From contig NZ_NBYX01000013.1 of assembly GCF_002099195.1 (NCBI RefSeq), positions 124,001 through 188,000 of the forward strand: 64,000 nucleotides of DNA. The letters are read 5' to 3'. The notes beneath the pieces are model-generated. The model was not told the DNA's origin. It was given only the letters and a program-made list of their open reading frames with translations, and made no database searches. The translations under genes were made by a program, and so were the position numbers. Below, piece by piece: positions 10,613 to 21,832 of this stretch (positions are counted from its first letter, which is position 1; each line of letters begins with the position of its first letter). The DNA comes from Burkholderia puraquae (GTDB taxonomy: Bacteria; Pseudomonadota; Gammaproteobacteria; Burkholderiales; Burkholderiaceae).

Positions 10613-11710
10613 CTATGCGGCGGTGGCCGTGGCGTTGCGCGGCGCGGGCCAGGCCAGCGCGTCCCAGTCGATCGCCCGGTAGGCGGCTTCGACCGCCGCG
10701 AGATCGGCCGGCCGTTCGCTGCGATGCAGCCCGTGCAGTTCGGCCGGCAGGTCGAGCGCGACCGGCACGCAATGCGGATAGTCGCGCACGCGCAGCGCCG
10801 GCCCGATCGTCGTGAAGCACGCGAGCGTCGGCACGTCGAAACCGTCGGCGAGATGCAGCGCGGCCGTGTCGGGCGCGAACAGCAGGCCGGCACCCTTGAC
10901 CCATGCAATGAACCGGGCCGTATCGCCGGCCGCATCGGCGCTTACGTCGACATAGGCGGGATGCGCGACGGGCCCGAACCCGGCCACCGGCAATCCGTAG
11001 CGTTGCGCGAGCTGCTCGACGAACGCTGCCCGCAGCGCAGGCGGCACGCTGCGCAACGCGGTGCTCGCGGTCGGGCAGAACAGTACGTACGGGCGCTGCC
11101 ATGCCGCAGGCAACGCCGGCAGCGGCAGCCGTGCGAGCCAGCGGTTGCGCTTGGCCGACGCCGGTACCGATGCGGGGTCCACGCCGAGCGCATCGAGGAA
11201 GAAATCGATCATCGGCAGCCGCGCGAACGCGGGCCAGTACAGGTGATTGCCGACGTCGATGCACGGCGCGTCCGCCGGCAGCGCGTCGGCGGGGTACGGC
11301 AGCGCCCGCGACGGTGCGACGAGGTCGGCCGCGAGCGCATACAGCGCGTCGACATAGCGCGGCGCGCGGGCCGGCCGGTACAGCGTGAAGCGCAGGCCCG
11401 GGTGCGCTGCGCGCAGCGCGGCGAGGGCGGTGAGCCCGATCACCGAATCGCCGAGCGTGACGCCCATCGCGTTGATCACGTGCACGTGCCGTACGCCGTC
11501 ATAGTCGAGCCGGAACGGCCGGTGCGCGGCGTGCAGCAGGCCGCGCGCGGGCGCGGCCGGCACATGGCCGACGGCACGCGCGCCGCCGTGCTCCAGGTCG
11601 TACGGCGCGACGAGCGTGCCGTCCGGTGCGAGCAGCGTACCGGGAAGCGTGAGCGCGTCGTCGTGCGACAGCGCGACGGCGAGCGGCGCGGCGTGCGTGT
11701 CCACCGTCAT
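10613..11710 (-). CDS. Glycosyltransferase family 9-like (heptosyltransferase-fold) protein
   Basis: 365 residues. The middle has HVINAMGVTLGDSVIGLTAL, the N-terminal Rossmann-like start of ADP-heptose:LPS heptosyltransferase-type proteins, and the C-terminal half has LLFAPDTAALHLADGFDVPT, the family's nucleotide-sugar binding block (usually DTGxxHxA). An N-terminal extension of about 80 residues precedes the fold and is unlike classic WaaC/WaaF. The gene overlaps the upstream ThDP enzyme gene by 4 bp (ATGA), so the two are co-translated. Sugar donor and acceptor are unknown; LPS or another surface glycan is a guess. Confidence 0.78.
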   Translation of the reverse strand: MTVDTHAAPLAVALSHDDALTLPGTLLAPDGTLVAPYDLEHGGARAVGHVPAAPARGLLHAAHRPFRLDYDGVRHVHVINAMGVTLGDSVIGLTALAALRAAHPGLRFTLYRPARAPRYVDALYALAADLVAPSRALPYPADALPADAPCIDVGNHLYWPAFARLPMIDFFLDALGVDPASVPASAKRNRWLARLPLPALPAAWQRPYVLFCPTASTALRSVPPALRAAFVEQLAQRYGLPVAGFGPVAHPAYVDVSADAAGDTARFIAWVKGAGLLFAPDTAALHLADGFDVPTLACFTTIGPALRVRDYPHCVPVALDLPAELHGLHRSERPADLAAVEAAYRAIDWDALAWPAPRNATATAA

Positions 11711-13410
11711 CCGCCGCGCGCGCGGCGGCCCTGTTCGCGGATCTGTTCGAGTGTCGCGGCCGGCGTGCTGGCGTCCTGCGGGATGCGGATCTCGATCAGC
11801 GCGGGTAGCCCGCAGGTCAGCGCGCGTTCGAGCGCGGGCGCGAAATCGGCGGTGCGCTCGACGGTCTCGCCATGCGCGCCGAACGCGCGCGCATACGCGG
11901 CGAAATCGGGATTCGTGAGCCCGGTGCCGTGCACGCGCCCTGGATAGTTACGCTCCTGATGCATGCGGATCGTACCGAAATGCCCGTTGTTGACGACGAT
12001 CACGACGATGTTCAGCCCGTACTGCATCGCAGTGGCGAGCTCGTTGCCGGCCATCATGAAGCAGCCGTCGCCCGCGAGCGCGACGACGGCGCGCGACGGG
12101 TACAGCGACTTCGCCGCGAGCGCGGCGGGCACGCCGTAGCCCATCGCGCCGCTCGTCGGCGCGAGTTGCGAGCGGAAGTGCCGGTACGCGAAGTGGCGAT
12201 GCAGCCAGATCGCATAGTTGCCGGCGCCGTTGGTGAGGATTGCGTCGTGCGGCAGGCGCTCGCGCAGCTGCACCATCACGTCGCCGAGCTGGACGTCGCC
12301 GGGCATCGGCAGCGGCGCATGCCATTCGCGATACGCGCGGTGCGCATCGGCGGCCGTGCCGGCCCAGGCGGGCCGCTCGGGCGGCTCGAGCGCGGCGAGC
12401 GGCGCGGCGATCTCGGGCATGCCGGACACGATCGGCAGGTCGGCCGCATACACGCGGCCGAGCTCGTCCGCGCCCTGGTGCACGTGGATCAGCGTCTGGC
12501 GTGTCTTCGGGATGTCGAGCAGCGTGTAGCCGCCGGTCGTCGCCTCGCCGAGGCGTGGCCCGATCACAAGTAGCAGGTCGGCGTCGCGGATGCGCTTCGC
12601 GAGCGCGGGGTTGATCCCGAGCCCGACGTCGCCCGCGTAGTTCGGGTGTGCGTTGTCGATCGTGTCCTGGTAGCGGAACGCACAGGCCACCGGCAACTGC
12701 CAGCGCTCGACGAAGGTGCGCAGGTTCGCGCACGCGTCGGGTGTCCAGCCGCTGCCGCCGACGATCGCGAACGGCCGTTCCGCGCGCACGAGCCGCTCGC
12801 GCAGTTCGTCGAGCTGCGCGGCCGACGGCGCGGCCGCGACGCGTTTCGCAGCCGGCACGACGGGCTGCGGCGCGCACGCTTCCGACAGCACGTCTTCCGG
12901 CAGCGCGAGCACGACCGGGCCCGGGCGGCCGGACGTCGCGACGTGGAACGCATGGCTCAGGTATTCGGGGAGGCGGCGCGGGTCGTCGATCTGCGCGACC
13001 CATTTCGCCATCTGGCCGAACATCCGCCGGTAGTCGATTTCCTGGAAGGCTTCGCGGTCGAGGTGCTCGCGCGCGCACTGGCCGACGAACAGGATCATCG
13101 GCGTCGAATCCTGGAACGCGGTGTGCACGCCGATCGACGCATGGGTCGCGCCGGGCCCGCGCGTGACGAACGCGATGCCGGGGCGGCCGGTCAGCTTGCC
13201 GACGGCCTCGGCCATGTTCGCGGCGGCGGCCTCGTGGCGGCAGACGACCGTCTGGATGCGCGCGGTGTCGTCCGCCAGCGCATCGAGTACGGCGAGGAAG
13301 CTCTCGCCCGGCACGCAGAACACGCGTTCGACGTGATTGGCGAGCAACGCATCGACGAGCAGTCGCGCGCCGGTGGTGGCGGGCTGCTCGAGATCCTTGG
13401 AATGCGACAT
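11707..13410 (-). CDS. Thiamine diphosphate-dependent enzyme, acetolactate synthase-like
   Basis: 567 residues with the three-domain layout of the ThDP-dependent decarboxylase/synthase family: PYR domain with catalytic Glu60 (VVCRHEAAAANMAEA), a central domain, and a C-terminal PP domain with the GDGCFMMAGNEL...NN magnesium/diphosphate motif. It resembles the large subunit of acetolactate synthase and related enzymes, but no regulatory small subunit (ilvH) is adjacent and the partner gene is a glycosyltransferase-like protein, so it is unlikely to be the main IlvB/IlvI. A decarboxylase or carboligase acting on a 2-oxo acid is the safe call. The start ATG at 13410 gives MSHSKDLEQP. Confidence 0.88.
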   Translation of the reverse strand: MSHSKDLEQPATTGARLLVDALLANHVERVFCVPGESFLAVLDALADDTARIQTVVCRHEAAAANMAEAVGKLTGRPGIAFVTRGPGATHASIGVHTAFQDSTPMILFVGQCAREHLDREAFQEIDYRRMFGQMAKWVAQIDDPRRLPEYLSHAFHVATSGRPGPVVLALPEDVLSEACAPQPVVPAAKRVAAAPSAAQLDELRERLVRAERPFAIVGGSGWTPDACANLRTFVERWQLPVACAFRYQDTIDNAHPNYAGDVGLGINPALAKRIRDADLLLVIGPRLGEATTGGYTLLDIPKTRQTLIHVHQGADELGRVYAADLPIVSGMPEIAAPLAALEPPERPAWAGTAADAHRAYREWHAPLPMPGDVQLGDVMVQLRERLPHDAILTNGAGNYAIWLHRHFAYRHFRSQLAPTSGAMGYGVPAALAAKSLYPSRAVVALAGDGCFMMAGNELATAMQYGLNIVVIVVNNGHFGTIRMHQERNYPGRVHGTGLTNPDFAAYARAFGAHGETVERTADFAPALERALTCGLPALIEIRIPQDASTPAATLEQIREQGRRARGG

Positions 13411-13489
13411 GGGCTGCCGTCTCCCTGGGTAGCGGGACGTACAGCTTACGCCCGTTGACCGGGCGCTGAAAAGTGTCGGAACGAACAGG

Positions 13490-13529
13490 GTAACGGCGGC
13501 GCGCAGCGATGCGCACGCGCCGCCGTTAC
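13490..13529 (-). terminator. Strong hairpin downstream of sdaA
   Basis: A perfect 14-bp inverted repeat, GTAACGGCGGCGCG (13490-13503) with CGCGCCGCCGTTAC (13516-13529), starts 5 bp after the sdaA stop. There is no T tract on the transcribed side, so it may end transcription weakly or protect the mRNA end before the next leftward gene. Confidence 0.6.
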
Positions 13530-13533
13530 GGCA

Positions 13534-14922
13534 TCAGCACTCGACGATATTGACCGCGAGCCCGCCGCGCGAGGTCTCCTTGTACTTGGTCTTCATGTCG
13601 GCGCCCGTCTCGCGCATCGTCTTGATCACGGAGTCGAGCGACACGTAGTGCGAGCCGTCGCCGCGCAGCGCCATGCGCGCCGCGTTGACCGCCTTCACCG
13701 ATGCCATCGCGTTGCGCTCGATGCACGGGATCTGCACCATCCCGCCGACCGGGTCGCAGGTGAGGCCGAGGTTGTGTTCCATCCCGATCTCGGCCGCGTT
13801 CTCGACCTGCTGCGGCGTGCCGCCGAGCACGGCGGCGAGCGCGCCGGCCGCCATCGAGCACGCGACGCCCACTTCACCCTGGCAGCCGACTTCCGCACCC
13901 GAGATCGACGCATTGAGCTTGTAAAGAATACCGATCGCGGCGGCCGTCAGCAGGAAGTCGATCACGCCCTGCTCGTTTGCGCCGGGCGTGAAGCGCGTGT
14001 AGTAGTGCAGCACGGCCGGGATGATGCCGGCCGCGCCATTGGTCGGCGCGGTGACGACCCGGCCGCCGGCCGCGTTTTCCTCGTTGACCGCGATCGCGTA
14101 CAGGTTGATCCAGTCGATCATCGACAGCGGATCCTGCAGCGCCCGCTCCGGGCTGCCCGTCAGCGTGCGGTACAACTGCGGCGCGCGGCGCTTGACCTGG
14201 AACGGGCCGGGCAGGTTGCCGTCGGCATCGGGGTTGCCGATCCCGCAGCCGCGCGACACGCACGACTGCATCACGGCCCAGATCTTCAGCAGGCCGTCGC
14301 GCGTTTCTTCCTCGGTGTGCCACGCGCGCTCGTTTTCCCACATCAGCTGCGCGATCGACTTGCCGGTCGACTCGGTCAGCGCGAGCAGCTCGGCGCCGGT
14401 GCGGAACGGGTGCGTCATCTGCTCGGCCGCGCTCAGCACCTTCGTGTTCGGTGCGCCGGCCGTCACGACGAAGCCGCCGCCGACCGACAGGTAGGTCCGT
14501 TCGACCAGCACGTTGCCGTTTGCGTCGCTCGCGCGCAGCTTCATCCCGTTCGGATGCTCGGGCAGCGCCTGGCGGTAGAACGCGATGTTCTCCTTCAGCA
14601 CGAACGGCACCGGATGCGTGCCGAGCAGCGCGAGCTTCTTCGACTTGCGGACGTCTTCCAGCCGCGCGTCGATCGTGTCGGGATCGACGGTGTCGGGTGC
14701 GTCGCCGAGCAGGCCGAGCATCACGCCGCGGTCGGTGCCGTGGCCCTTGCCGGTCGCGCCGAGCGAGCCGTACAGTTCGACCTTCACGTGGGCCGTCGCG
14801 TCGAGCTGCCCGTCGCGCTCGAGGCCCTGGACGAACATCAGCGCCGCGCGCATCGGCCCGACCGTATGCGAACTGGACGGACCGATACCGATCTTGAAGA
14901 GGTCAAAGACGCTGACTGCCAT
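13534..14922 (-). CDS. sdaA: L-serine ammonia-lyase (serine dehydratase), single-chain iron-sulfur type
   Basis: 462-residue cytosolic enzyme converting L-serine to pyruvate and ammonia with a [4Fe-4S] cluster rather than PLP. The N-terminal beta domain begins FDLFKIGIGPSSSHTVGPMR, the family signature; the alpha domain carries GCQGEVGVACSMAAGA and LTCDPVGGMVQIPC, whose cysteines are the expected cluster ligands. Length fits SdaA/SdaB. It sits upstream of, but apart from, the glycine cleavage genes; glycine and serine metabolism are linked through serine hydroxymethyltransferase, so the clustering makes sense. Confidence 0.97.
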   Translation of the reverse strand: MAVSVFDLFKIGIGPSSSHTVGPMRAALMFVQGLERDGQLDATAHVKVELYGSLGATGKGHGTDRGVMLGLLGDAPDTVDPDTIDARLEDVRKSKKLALLGTHPVPFVLKENIAFYRQALPEHPNGMKLRASDANGNVLVERTYLSVGGGFVVTAGAPNTKVLSAAEQMTHPFRTGAELLALTESTGKSIAQLMWENERAWHTEEETRDGLLKIWAVMQSCVSRGCGIGNPDADGNLPGPFQVKRRAPQLYRTLTGSPERALQDPLSMIDWINLYAIAVNEENAAGGRVVTAPTNGAAGIIPAVLHYYTRFTPGANEQGVIDFLLTAAAIGILYKLNASISGAEVGCQGEVGVACSMAAGALAAVLGGTPQQVENAAEIGMEHNLGLTCDPVGGMVQIPCIERNAMASVKAVNAARMALRGDGSHYVSLDSVIKTMRETGADMKTKYKETSRGGLAVNIVEC

Positions 14923-14952
14923 GTTGATTCCTGCCTTGCTATAAGAATGATG

Positions 14953-16089
14953 CTAGCGCGCCTGCAACGGCAGGCACGCGGCGAGCCATGCGGGCGGCGT
15001 TGGGGAAAGCTGCTGCGCGACGCGGGCATAGCGCCCGTCGAGCCGCGCGGCCAGATGAAAGAGTTCGGTGGCGTTTTTCGGGTCCCACTGCCCCGTGTAG
15101 CCCGGCAGGCCTGCCTCGCGGCGCTTCGCGTCGAACGGCACCGGCGAATTCACGAATTCCTCGTGCGTCTTCTCGCCGAGCGCGTACGGCACGAGCCAGT
15201 CGAGCGCGGCCGCGAGCGTTGCGCCGTTCGCGCCCCGTTCGCGCAGCCAGTTGCGGTTGAAGCGGCGCGCGGCGAGCGCGGCCGTCACCAGCGGCTGCAG
15301 GTCGTAGACCGCATAGTGCAGCGCATCGCGTTCCTCGAAGTCCCAGGTCTTGCCGTCCGGGCCGATGTTGTCGGCGAGATGCTCGACGAACAGCCGCTGC
15401 GCGGCGTTCATCATCTTGCGATCGCCGAGCGTGAACGCGGACAGCGCGATCAGCTTGATCCGGTGGCTCTGCCAGTTGTTGCGCCACGTGCCGGTGAGCG
15501 GGCGCTTCTGCGCGTCGATCTGCGCGACATAGCCGGCGCCGAGCTTCGCGATGAACGCGGCCGTCGCATTGCGGGTCTTCACCGGCAGCGCGCTCGCCGT
15601 CATGTCGTACGCGACGATCAGGCTGTCGAAGCGCGTCTCGTCGATCGGGTTGAAACTCGGCTGGTAGGTCGAGACCCACGCGGACAGGAAGCGGTCGACG
15701 AGCTGCAGGTAGCGCGGCGCGTTCGTCACGCGCCACGCGAGCGCGGCATCGCGCATCAGGTCGAGATCCTTCAGCGCGTCGGCGCTCTGGTCGTAGATGC
15801 CTTCGTGCGGCAGCGTGCCCTCGGTATGCACGCGCGCCATCGCCTTCGGCTGCTCGCCGATGCGCGCGTCGACGCTGCGGATCAGTGCCTGGACGCCCGG
15901 CTCGGCCTGCGTCGTCTCGCTCGCCTGCAGTGCCGGCGCCGCGCAGAAATTCATCGCCGCGCGCGCGCTGCCGGACGCGCCGAGGCCGGCGGCGGCAAAC
16001 GACAGCGACGCAACGAGCATCGGCACGAAGCGGCGCGTGCGCGGCCGCCTTTGCATTGCACCATGGCCCGGAAACATCGGACGCACCAT
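14953..16089 (-). CDS. Secreted alginate-lyase-family polysaccharide lyase
   Basis: 378 residues from ATG at 16089, which has AAGGAG (16096-16101 on the other strand) at ideal spacing; a much longer frame to 16212 crosses a terminator and is rejected. Residues 1-44 form a signal peptide: basic RRPRTRR, a hydrophobic stretch and a SARA cleavage site. The mature part is the (alpha/alpha) helical alginate lyase domain, with WRNNWQSHRIKLIALSAFTLGD containing the conserved Asn-Asn-His-type catalytic block and RDALHYAVYDLQPL downstream. The family cleaves mannuronate-rich polymers by beta-elimination; the true substrate here may be another uronic-acid polymer. No alginate biosynthesis genes adjoin. 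Confidence 0.85.
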   Translation of the reverse strand: MVRPMFPGHGAMQRRPRTRRFVPMLVASLSFAAAGLGASGSARAAMNFCAAPALQASETTQAEPGVQALIRSVDARIGEQPKAMARVHTEGTLPHEGIYDQSADALKDLDLMRDAALAWRVTNAPRYLQLVDRFLSAWVSTYQPSFNPIDETRFDSLIVAYDMTASALPVKTRNATAAFIAKLGAGYVAQIDAQKRPLTGTWRNNWQSHRIKLIALSAFTLGDRKMMNAAQRLFVEHLADNIGPDGKTWDFEERDALHYAVYDLQPLVTAALAARRFNRNWLRERGANGATLAAALDWLVPYALGEKTHEEFVNSPVPFDAKRREAGLPGYTGQWDPKNATELFHLAARLDGRYARVAQQLSPTPPAWLAACLPLQAR

Positions 16090-16169
16090 GCGGAACTCCT
16101 TCATTGGCTGGATCGCGTGTGATGTTAGCCGGATTGGCGGACGAACGTGAACCGGTTCGAGCGGCGAAC

Positions 16170-16203
16170 AAAAAAACCGCACGCAACCCCGGGTTGCGTG
16201 CGG
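16170..16203 (-). terminator. Rho-independent terminator of the gcv operon
   Basis: A perfect 12-bp stem (CCGCACGCAACC / GGTTGCGTGCGG, 16177-16188 with 16192-16203) is followed, on the minus strand, by seven T. It lies 37 bp after the gcvP stop and isolates the gcv operon from the leftward lyase gene. Confidence 0.93.
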
Positions 16204-16240
16204 TGTGCTCACAATCGATCGGCTCCTGGCCTGGCGCGCG

Positions 16241-19168
<2,928 letters not shown>

Positions 19169-19229
19169 GGCGTGACTCTGGTCCCGCACGGGCCGGCTGG
19201 CCGGCCGCGCGCGGTTCGGGTAAGGAAAA

Positions 19230-19610
19230 TTAGTCGATCAGCTTGCCGTATGCGTCGGCGTCGATCAGCTTGTCGGTCGATGCGCCGTCCGCGAGCTTGA
19301 TCTTGAAGAGCCACACGCCGTATGCGTCGCTGTTCACTTCTTCCGGCGAGTCGGCGGCTTCTTCGTTGATGGCGATGATCTCGCCGGACACCGGCGAGTA
19401 GATGTCGGATGCCGCCTTCACCGATTCGACGACGCCGACTGCGTCGCCTGCGCTCACCGACTTGCCGACTGCCGGCAGCTCGAGGAAGACGATGTCGCCG
19501 AGCGTGCTCTGCGCGTGATCGGTGATGCCGACCGTCAGCGTGCCGTCGGCTTCGGTGCGGATCCACTCGTGTTCGTCGGTGTACTTCAGATCGGCCGGGA
19601 CGTTGCTCAT
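19230..19610 (-). CDS. gcvH: Glycine cleavage system H protein
   Basis: 126-residue lipoyl carrier of the glycine cleavage complex. DEHEWIR near residue 13 and GVVESVKAASDIYSPVSG, with lipoyl-accepting Lys65, are diagnostic. ATG at 19610 follows a GGAG; the in-frame upstream extension to 19691 is intergenic. Shuttles the aminomethyl group from GcvP to GcvT and is re-oxidised by dihydrolipoamide dehydrogenase (not in this window). 114 bp separate it from gcvT. Confidence 0.98.
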   Translation of the reverse strand: MSNVPADLKYTDEHEWIRTEADGTLTVGITDHAQSTLGDIVFLELPAVGKSVSAGDAVGVVESVKAASDIYSPVSGEIIAINEEAADSPEEVNSDAYGVWLFKIKLADGASTDKLIDADAYGKLID

Positions 19611-19724
19611 CGGATGCTCCTGGATAAAAGGTATGTTCGTTATGCTGGCGCGCCGCCTGGGCGCGCCGGATGGGGTTGCGCCGGGCGCCATTTCCCGGCT
19701 TGCCGGGAGGTGGTCCCCCGGTCG

Positions 19725-20843
19725 TTACGCAGCGAGGACCTTGCCGTTGCGCACGAACGGCAGTTTTACCACGCGCGCGGGAAGATTCTTGTCTCGAATT
19801 TGCACCTGGACCAGGTCGCCGATCTGGACGGCCGCCGGCACGCGCGCGAACGCGATCGATTCCTGCATCGACGGCGAGAACGTGCCGCTCGTGATCTCGC
19901 CTTCGCCGTGCGGCGTGACGACCTTCTGGTGCGCGCGCAGCACGCCGCCCGCCTTGCCGTTTTCCTTCTGCAGGATCAGGCCGACGAACGCGGCGCGGGT
20001 GCCGTTGGCTTCCAGTGCGGCGCGGCCGACGAAGTCGCGCGGCGCGGAGAGGTCGACCGTCCACGCGAGGCCCGCGTCGAGCGGCGAGACGGTGTCGTCC
20101 ATGTCCTGGCCGTACAGGTTCATGCCGGCCTCGAGGCGCAGCGTGTCGCGCGCGCCGAGCCCGCACGGGCGCACGCCGTTTTGCTGCAGCGCGTTCCACA
20201 GCGCTTCGACGTGCACGGCCGGGACGATCACTTCGAAACCGTCTTCACCGGTATAGCCGGTGCGCGCGACGGTGAGATCGCCGAACGGCGTGCCGGCGAC
20301 CTGCGCGGCGTTGAACGGCTTCAGCTCGCTCGTCGCGGCACGCGCGGCGGGCACGGTCGACCAGGCCTTTTCGCGAGCGTTCGGGCCCTGTACGGCGACG
20401 ATCGCGAAATCGCGGCGCGGTGCGATCGTGACGCCGAAGCCGCCTTGCTCGTTCAGCTGGTTGAACCACGCGATGTCTTTCTCGGCCGTGCCGGCGTTGA
20501 CGACGACGCGGAAGAATTCTTCGGTGAAGTAGTAGACGATCAGGTCGTCGATGACGCCGCCCTGCGGATTGAGCAGGCACGAGTAGAGTGCCTTGCCGGG
20601 CGTCTTGAGCTTGCCGACGTTGTTCGCGATCGCATGCTCGAAGAATGCGCGCACGCGGCTGCCGGTGAAATCGACCACGCACATGTGCGACACGTCGAAC
20701 ATGCCGGCGTCGGTGCGCACGGCTTCATGTTCTTCGATCTGCGAGCCGTAGTTGACGGGCATGTCCCAGCCGCCGAAGTCGACCATGCGGGCATTGAGCG
20801 CGCGGTGCGCGGCGTTGAGCGGGGTGTGATTCAGTGCAGTCAT
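19725..20843 (-). CDS. gcvT: Glycine cleavage system T protein (aminomethyltransferase)
   Basis: 372-residue tetrahydrofolate-dependent aminomethyltransferase releasing ammonia and forming 5,10-methylene-THF. The N-terminal HRALNARMVDFGGWDMPVNYGS and FDVSHMCVVDFTG blocks, YTGEDGFEV and the C-terminal OB-like domain are all present. ATG at 20843 (MTALNH) is preferred over the in-frame ATG at 20858. First gene of the gcvTHP operon, 90 bp after the glycine riboswitch. Confidence 0.98.
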   Translation of the reverse strand: MTALNHTPLNAAHRALNARMVDFGGWDMPVNYGSQIEEHEAVRTDAGMFDVSHMCVVDFTGSRVRAFFEHAIANNVGKLKTPGKALYSCLLNPQGGVIDDLIVYYFTEEFFRVVVNAGTAEKDIAWFNQLNEQGGFGVTIAPRRDFAIVAVQGPNAREKAWSTVPAARAATSELKPFNAAQVAGTPFGDLTVARTGYTGEDGFEVIVPAVHVEALWNALQQNGVRPCGLGARDTLRLEAGMNLYGQDMDDTVSPLDAGLAWTVDLSAPRDFVGRAALEANGTRAAFVGLILQKENGKAGGVLRAHQKVVTPHGEGEITSGTFSPSMQESIAFARVPAAVQIGDLVQVQIRDKNLPARVVKLPFVRNGKVLAA

Positions 20844-20933
20844 CGAGGCCTCAGGCAAGGCGCTTGCGCGCGGATCAGAACGGCCATGTGCCGACCACCG
20901 CGGCCGACGGCCTGCGAGCGATCCGGTACATGC

Positions 20934-21191
20934 CCCTCTGTCCTCGATACCTGAGAGATTGCGCTGCCGGCAAAGCCTGGCGAACGCGCGCCCCTTCGGT
21001 GGGCAGCTTGCCCGCGCAGCCGATGCGCTGCGGGCTACTGCCGCTCTCCAGAGTGCGGGGAGTCGTGTGGCCCGCGCAATGCGCGGACGGGATTCCCCGA
21101 CGCGGTCGGTCCTTTTGCCTGAGAGTTTGCGGGTGTGCCCCTTCGGCGGCGCAACCGGTGCTGAAACAGCACGGCTACACGCTCTCCCGAC
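20934..21191 (-). promoter_or_regulatory. Tandem glycine riboswitch controlling gcvTHP
   Basis: Read on the minus strand, two glycine-aptamer copies are visible. Aptamer 1 (about 21191-21108) opens with CGGGAGAGCGTGTAGCC and contains CGCCGAAGGGGCACACCCGC then AACTCTCAGGCAAAAGGACCG. Aptamer 2 (about 21063-20934) has CTGGAGAGCGGCAGTAGCCC, CACCGAAGGGGCGCGC and AATCTCTCAGGTATCGAGGACAG. GGAGAGC, CCGAAGGGGC and CTCTCAGG with the GGAC/GAGGAC partner are the conserved core. Such pairs bind glycine and usually switch on the cleavage genes. No clear intrinsic terminator follows, so control of translation initiation or Rho access is more likely. Confidence 0.95.
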
Positions 21192-21202
21192 GCGTGCGGG
21201 CG

Positions 21203-21231
21203 ACTGTACGCGAGCGGGTGGGCCTTGTCAA
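21203..21231 (-). promoter_or_regulatory. Sigma-70 promoter of the riboswitch-gcvTHP transcript
   Basis: On the minus strand TTGACA (21226-21231) and TACAGT (21203-21208) are spaced exactly 17 bp. The predicted start near 21196 falls just before the first base-paired nucleotides of glycine aptamer 1, so the promoter and the riboswitch fit together without spare leader. Confidence 0.85.
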
Positions 21232-21238
21232 TTTGGGC

Positions 21239-21289
21239 AAAAAAATGTCGCTTCGCGACAAGCGGCGGCAACCGGTGCCGCCGCTTGTC
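21239..21289 (-). terminator. Terminator of the small lipoprotein gene, with an overlapping second hairpin
   Basis: On the minus strand TGTCGC-GAA-GCGACA (21260-21246) is followed by seven T, an intrinsic terminator. A longer perfect 14-bp stem (21257-21270 with 21276-21289) directly precedes it and shares four bases (21257-21260), so the two hairpins cannot both form fully. They lie between the lipoprotein stop and the gcv promoter. Confidence 0.8.
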
Positions 21290-21311
21290 CGCTCCGGCGG
21301 GTGCCGGTGCG

Positions 21312-21674
21312 TTACTCGCCGATCGCGCGTGCGGCCGTGTCGAGTTCCTGGTTCAGCACGCGCTGCTCGTCGCCCGACAGGCCGCCGCTGTGCTGCGCGG
21401 ACATGTCGTTCGCTTCCTGGCGGATCACGTCGAGGCGGTGGTGAAGCTGCGCGCCGTACGGCGGCGGGTAGTAGCCGCCGTTCACGCGCGCGTCGATGCG
21501 GCGGTGCAGGTTGTCGATCCGGCCCTGGATCTGCTGCATCCGCTCGTTTGCGACGACCTGCGGATTTGGCCGCGGCGGGGGCGCCGGGCGGACCGGCTGC
21601 TGCGGCTGCACGATACAGGCCGCAAGCGAGGAAACCAGGACGCAGCACGCTGCCGCGCGAATCAACCGTTGCAT
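21312..21674 (-). CDS. Small lipoprotein, function unknown
   Basis: 120 residues. Start ATG at 21674 is chosen since AGGAGA is then 6-7 nt away; the first ATG (21680) touches the ribosome site. Residues 1-20 are a lipoprotein signal with lipobox LAAC (Cys20). A proline-rich stretch QPQQPVRPAPPPRPNP follows, then an acidic/basic helical region with HRRIDARVNGGYYPPPYGAQLHHRLDVI. It is probably an outer- or inner-membrane anchored envelope protein; the residue after Cys is Ile, not Asp, so outer-membrane sorting is expected. No domain with known activity is recognised. Confidence 0.8.
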   Translation of the reverse strand: MQRLIRAAACCVLVSSLAACIVQPQQPVRPAPPPRPNPQVVANERMQQIQGRIDNLHRRIDARVNGGYYPPPYGAQLHHRLDVIRQEANDMSAQHSGGLSGDEQRVLNQELDTAARAIGE

Positions 21675-21832
21675 CAACATTCTCCTGACGGATTGGTGTC
21701 GGATCGACTTTTTTGAGAAACGCGTCAGACCGGTCGGACGCTGACTTTCGTTCCCTCGGCATTTGTAACCGAATGTTCCGGTTGATCCGGGGGCACGTGC
21801 GCCAGCCGGCCGCCACCGGCCGGCGCGCGGTG

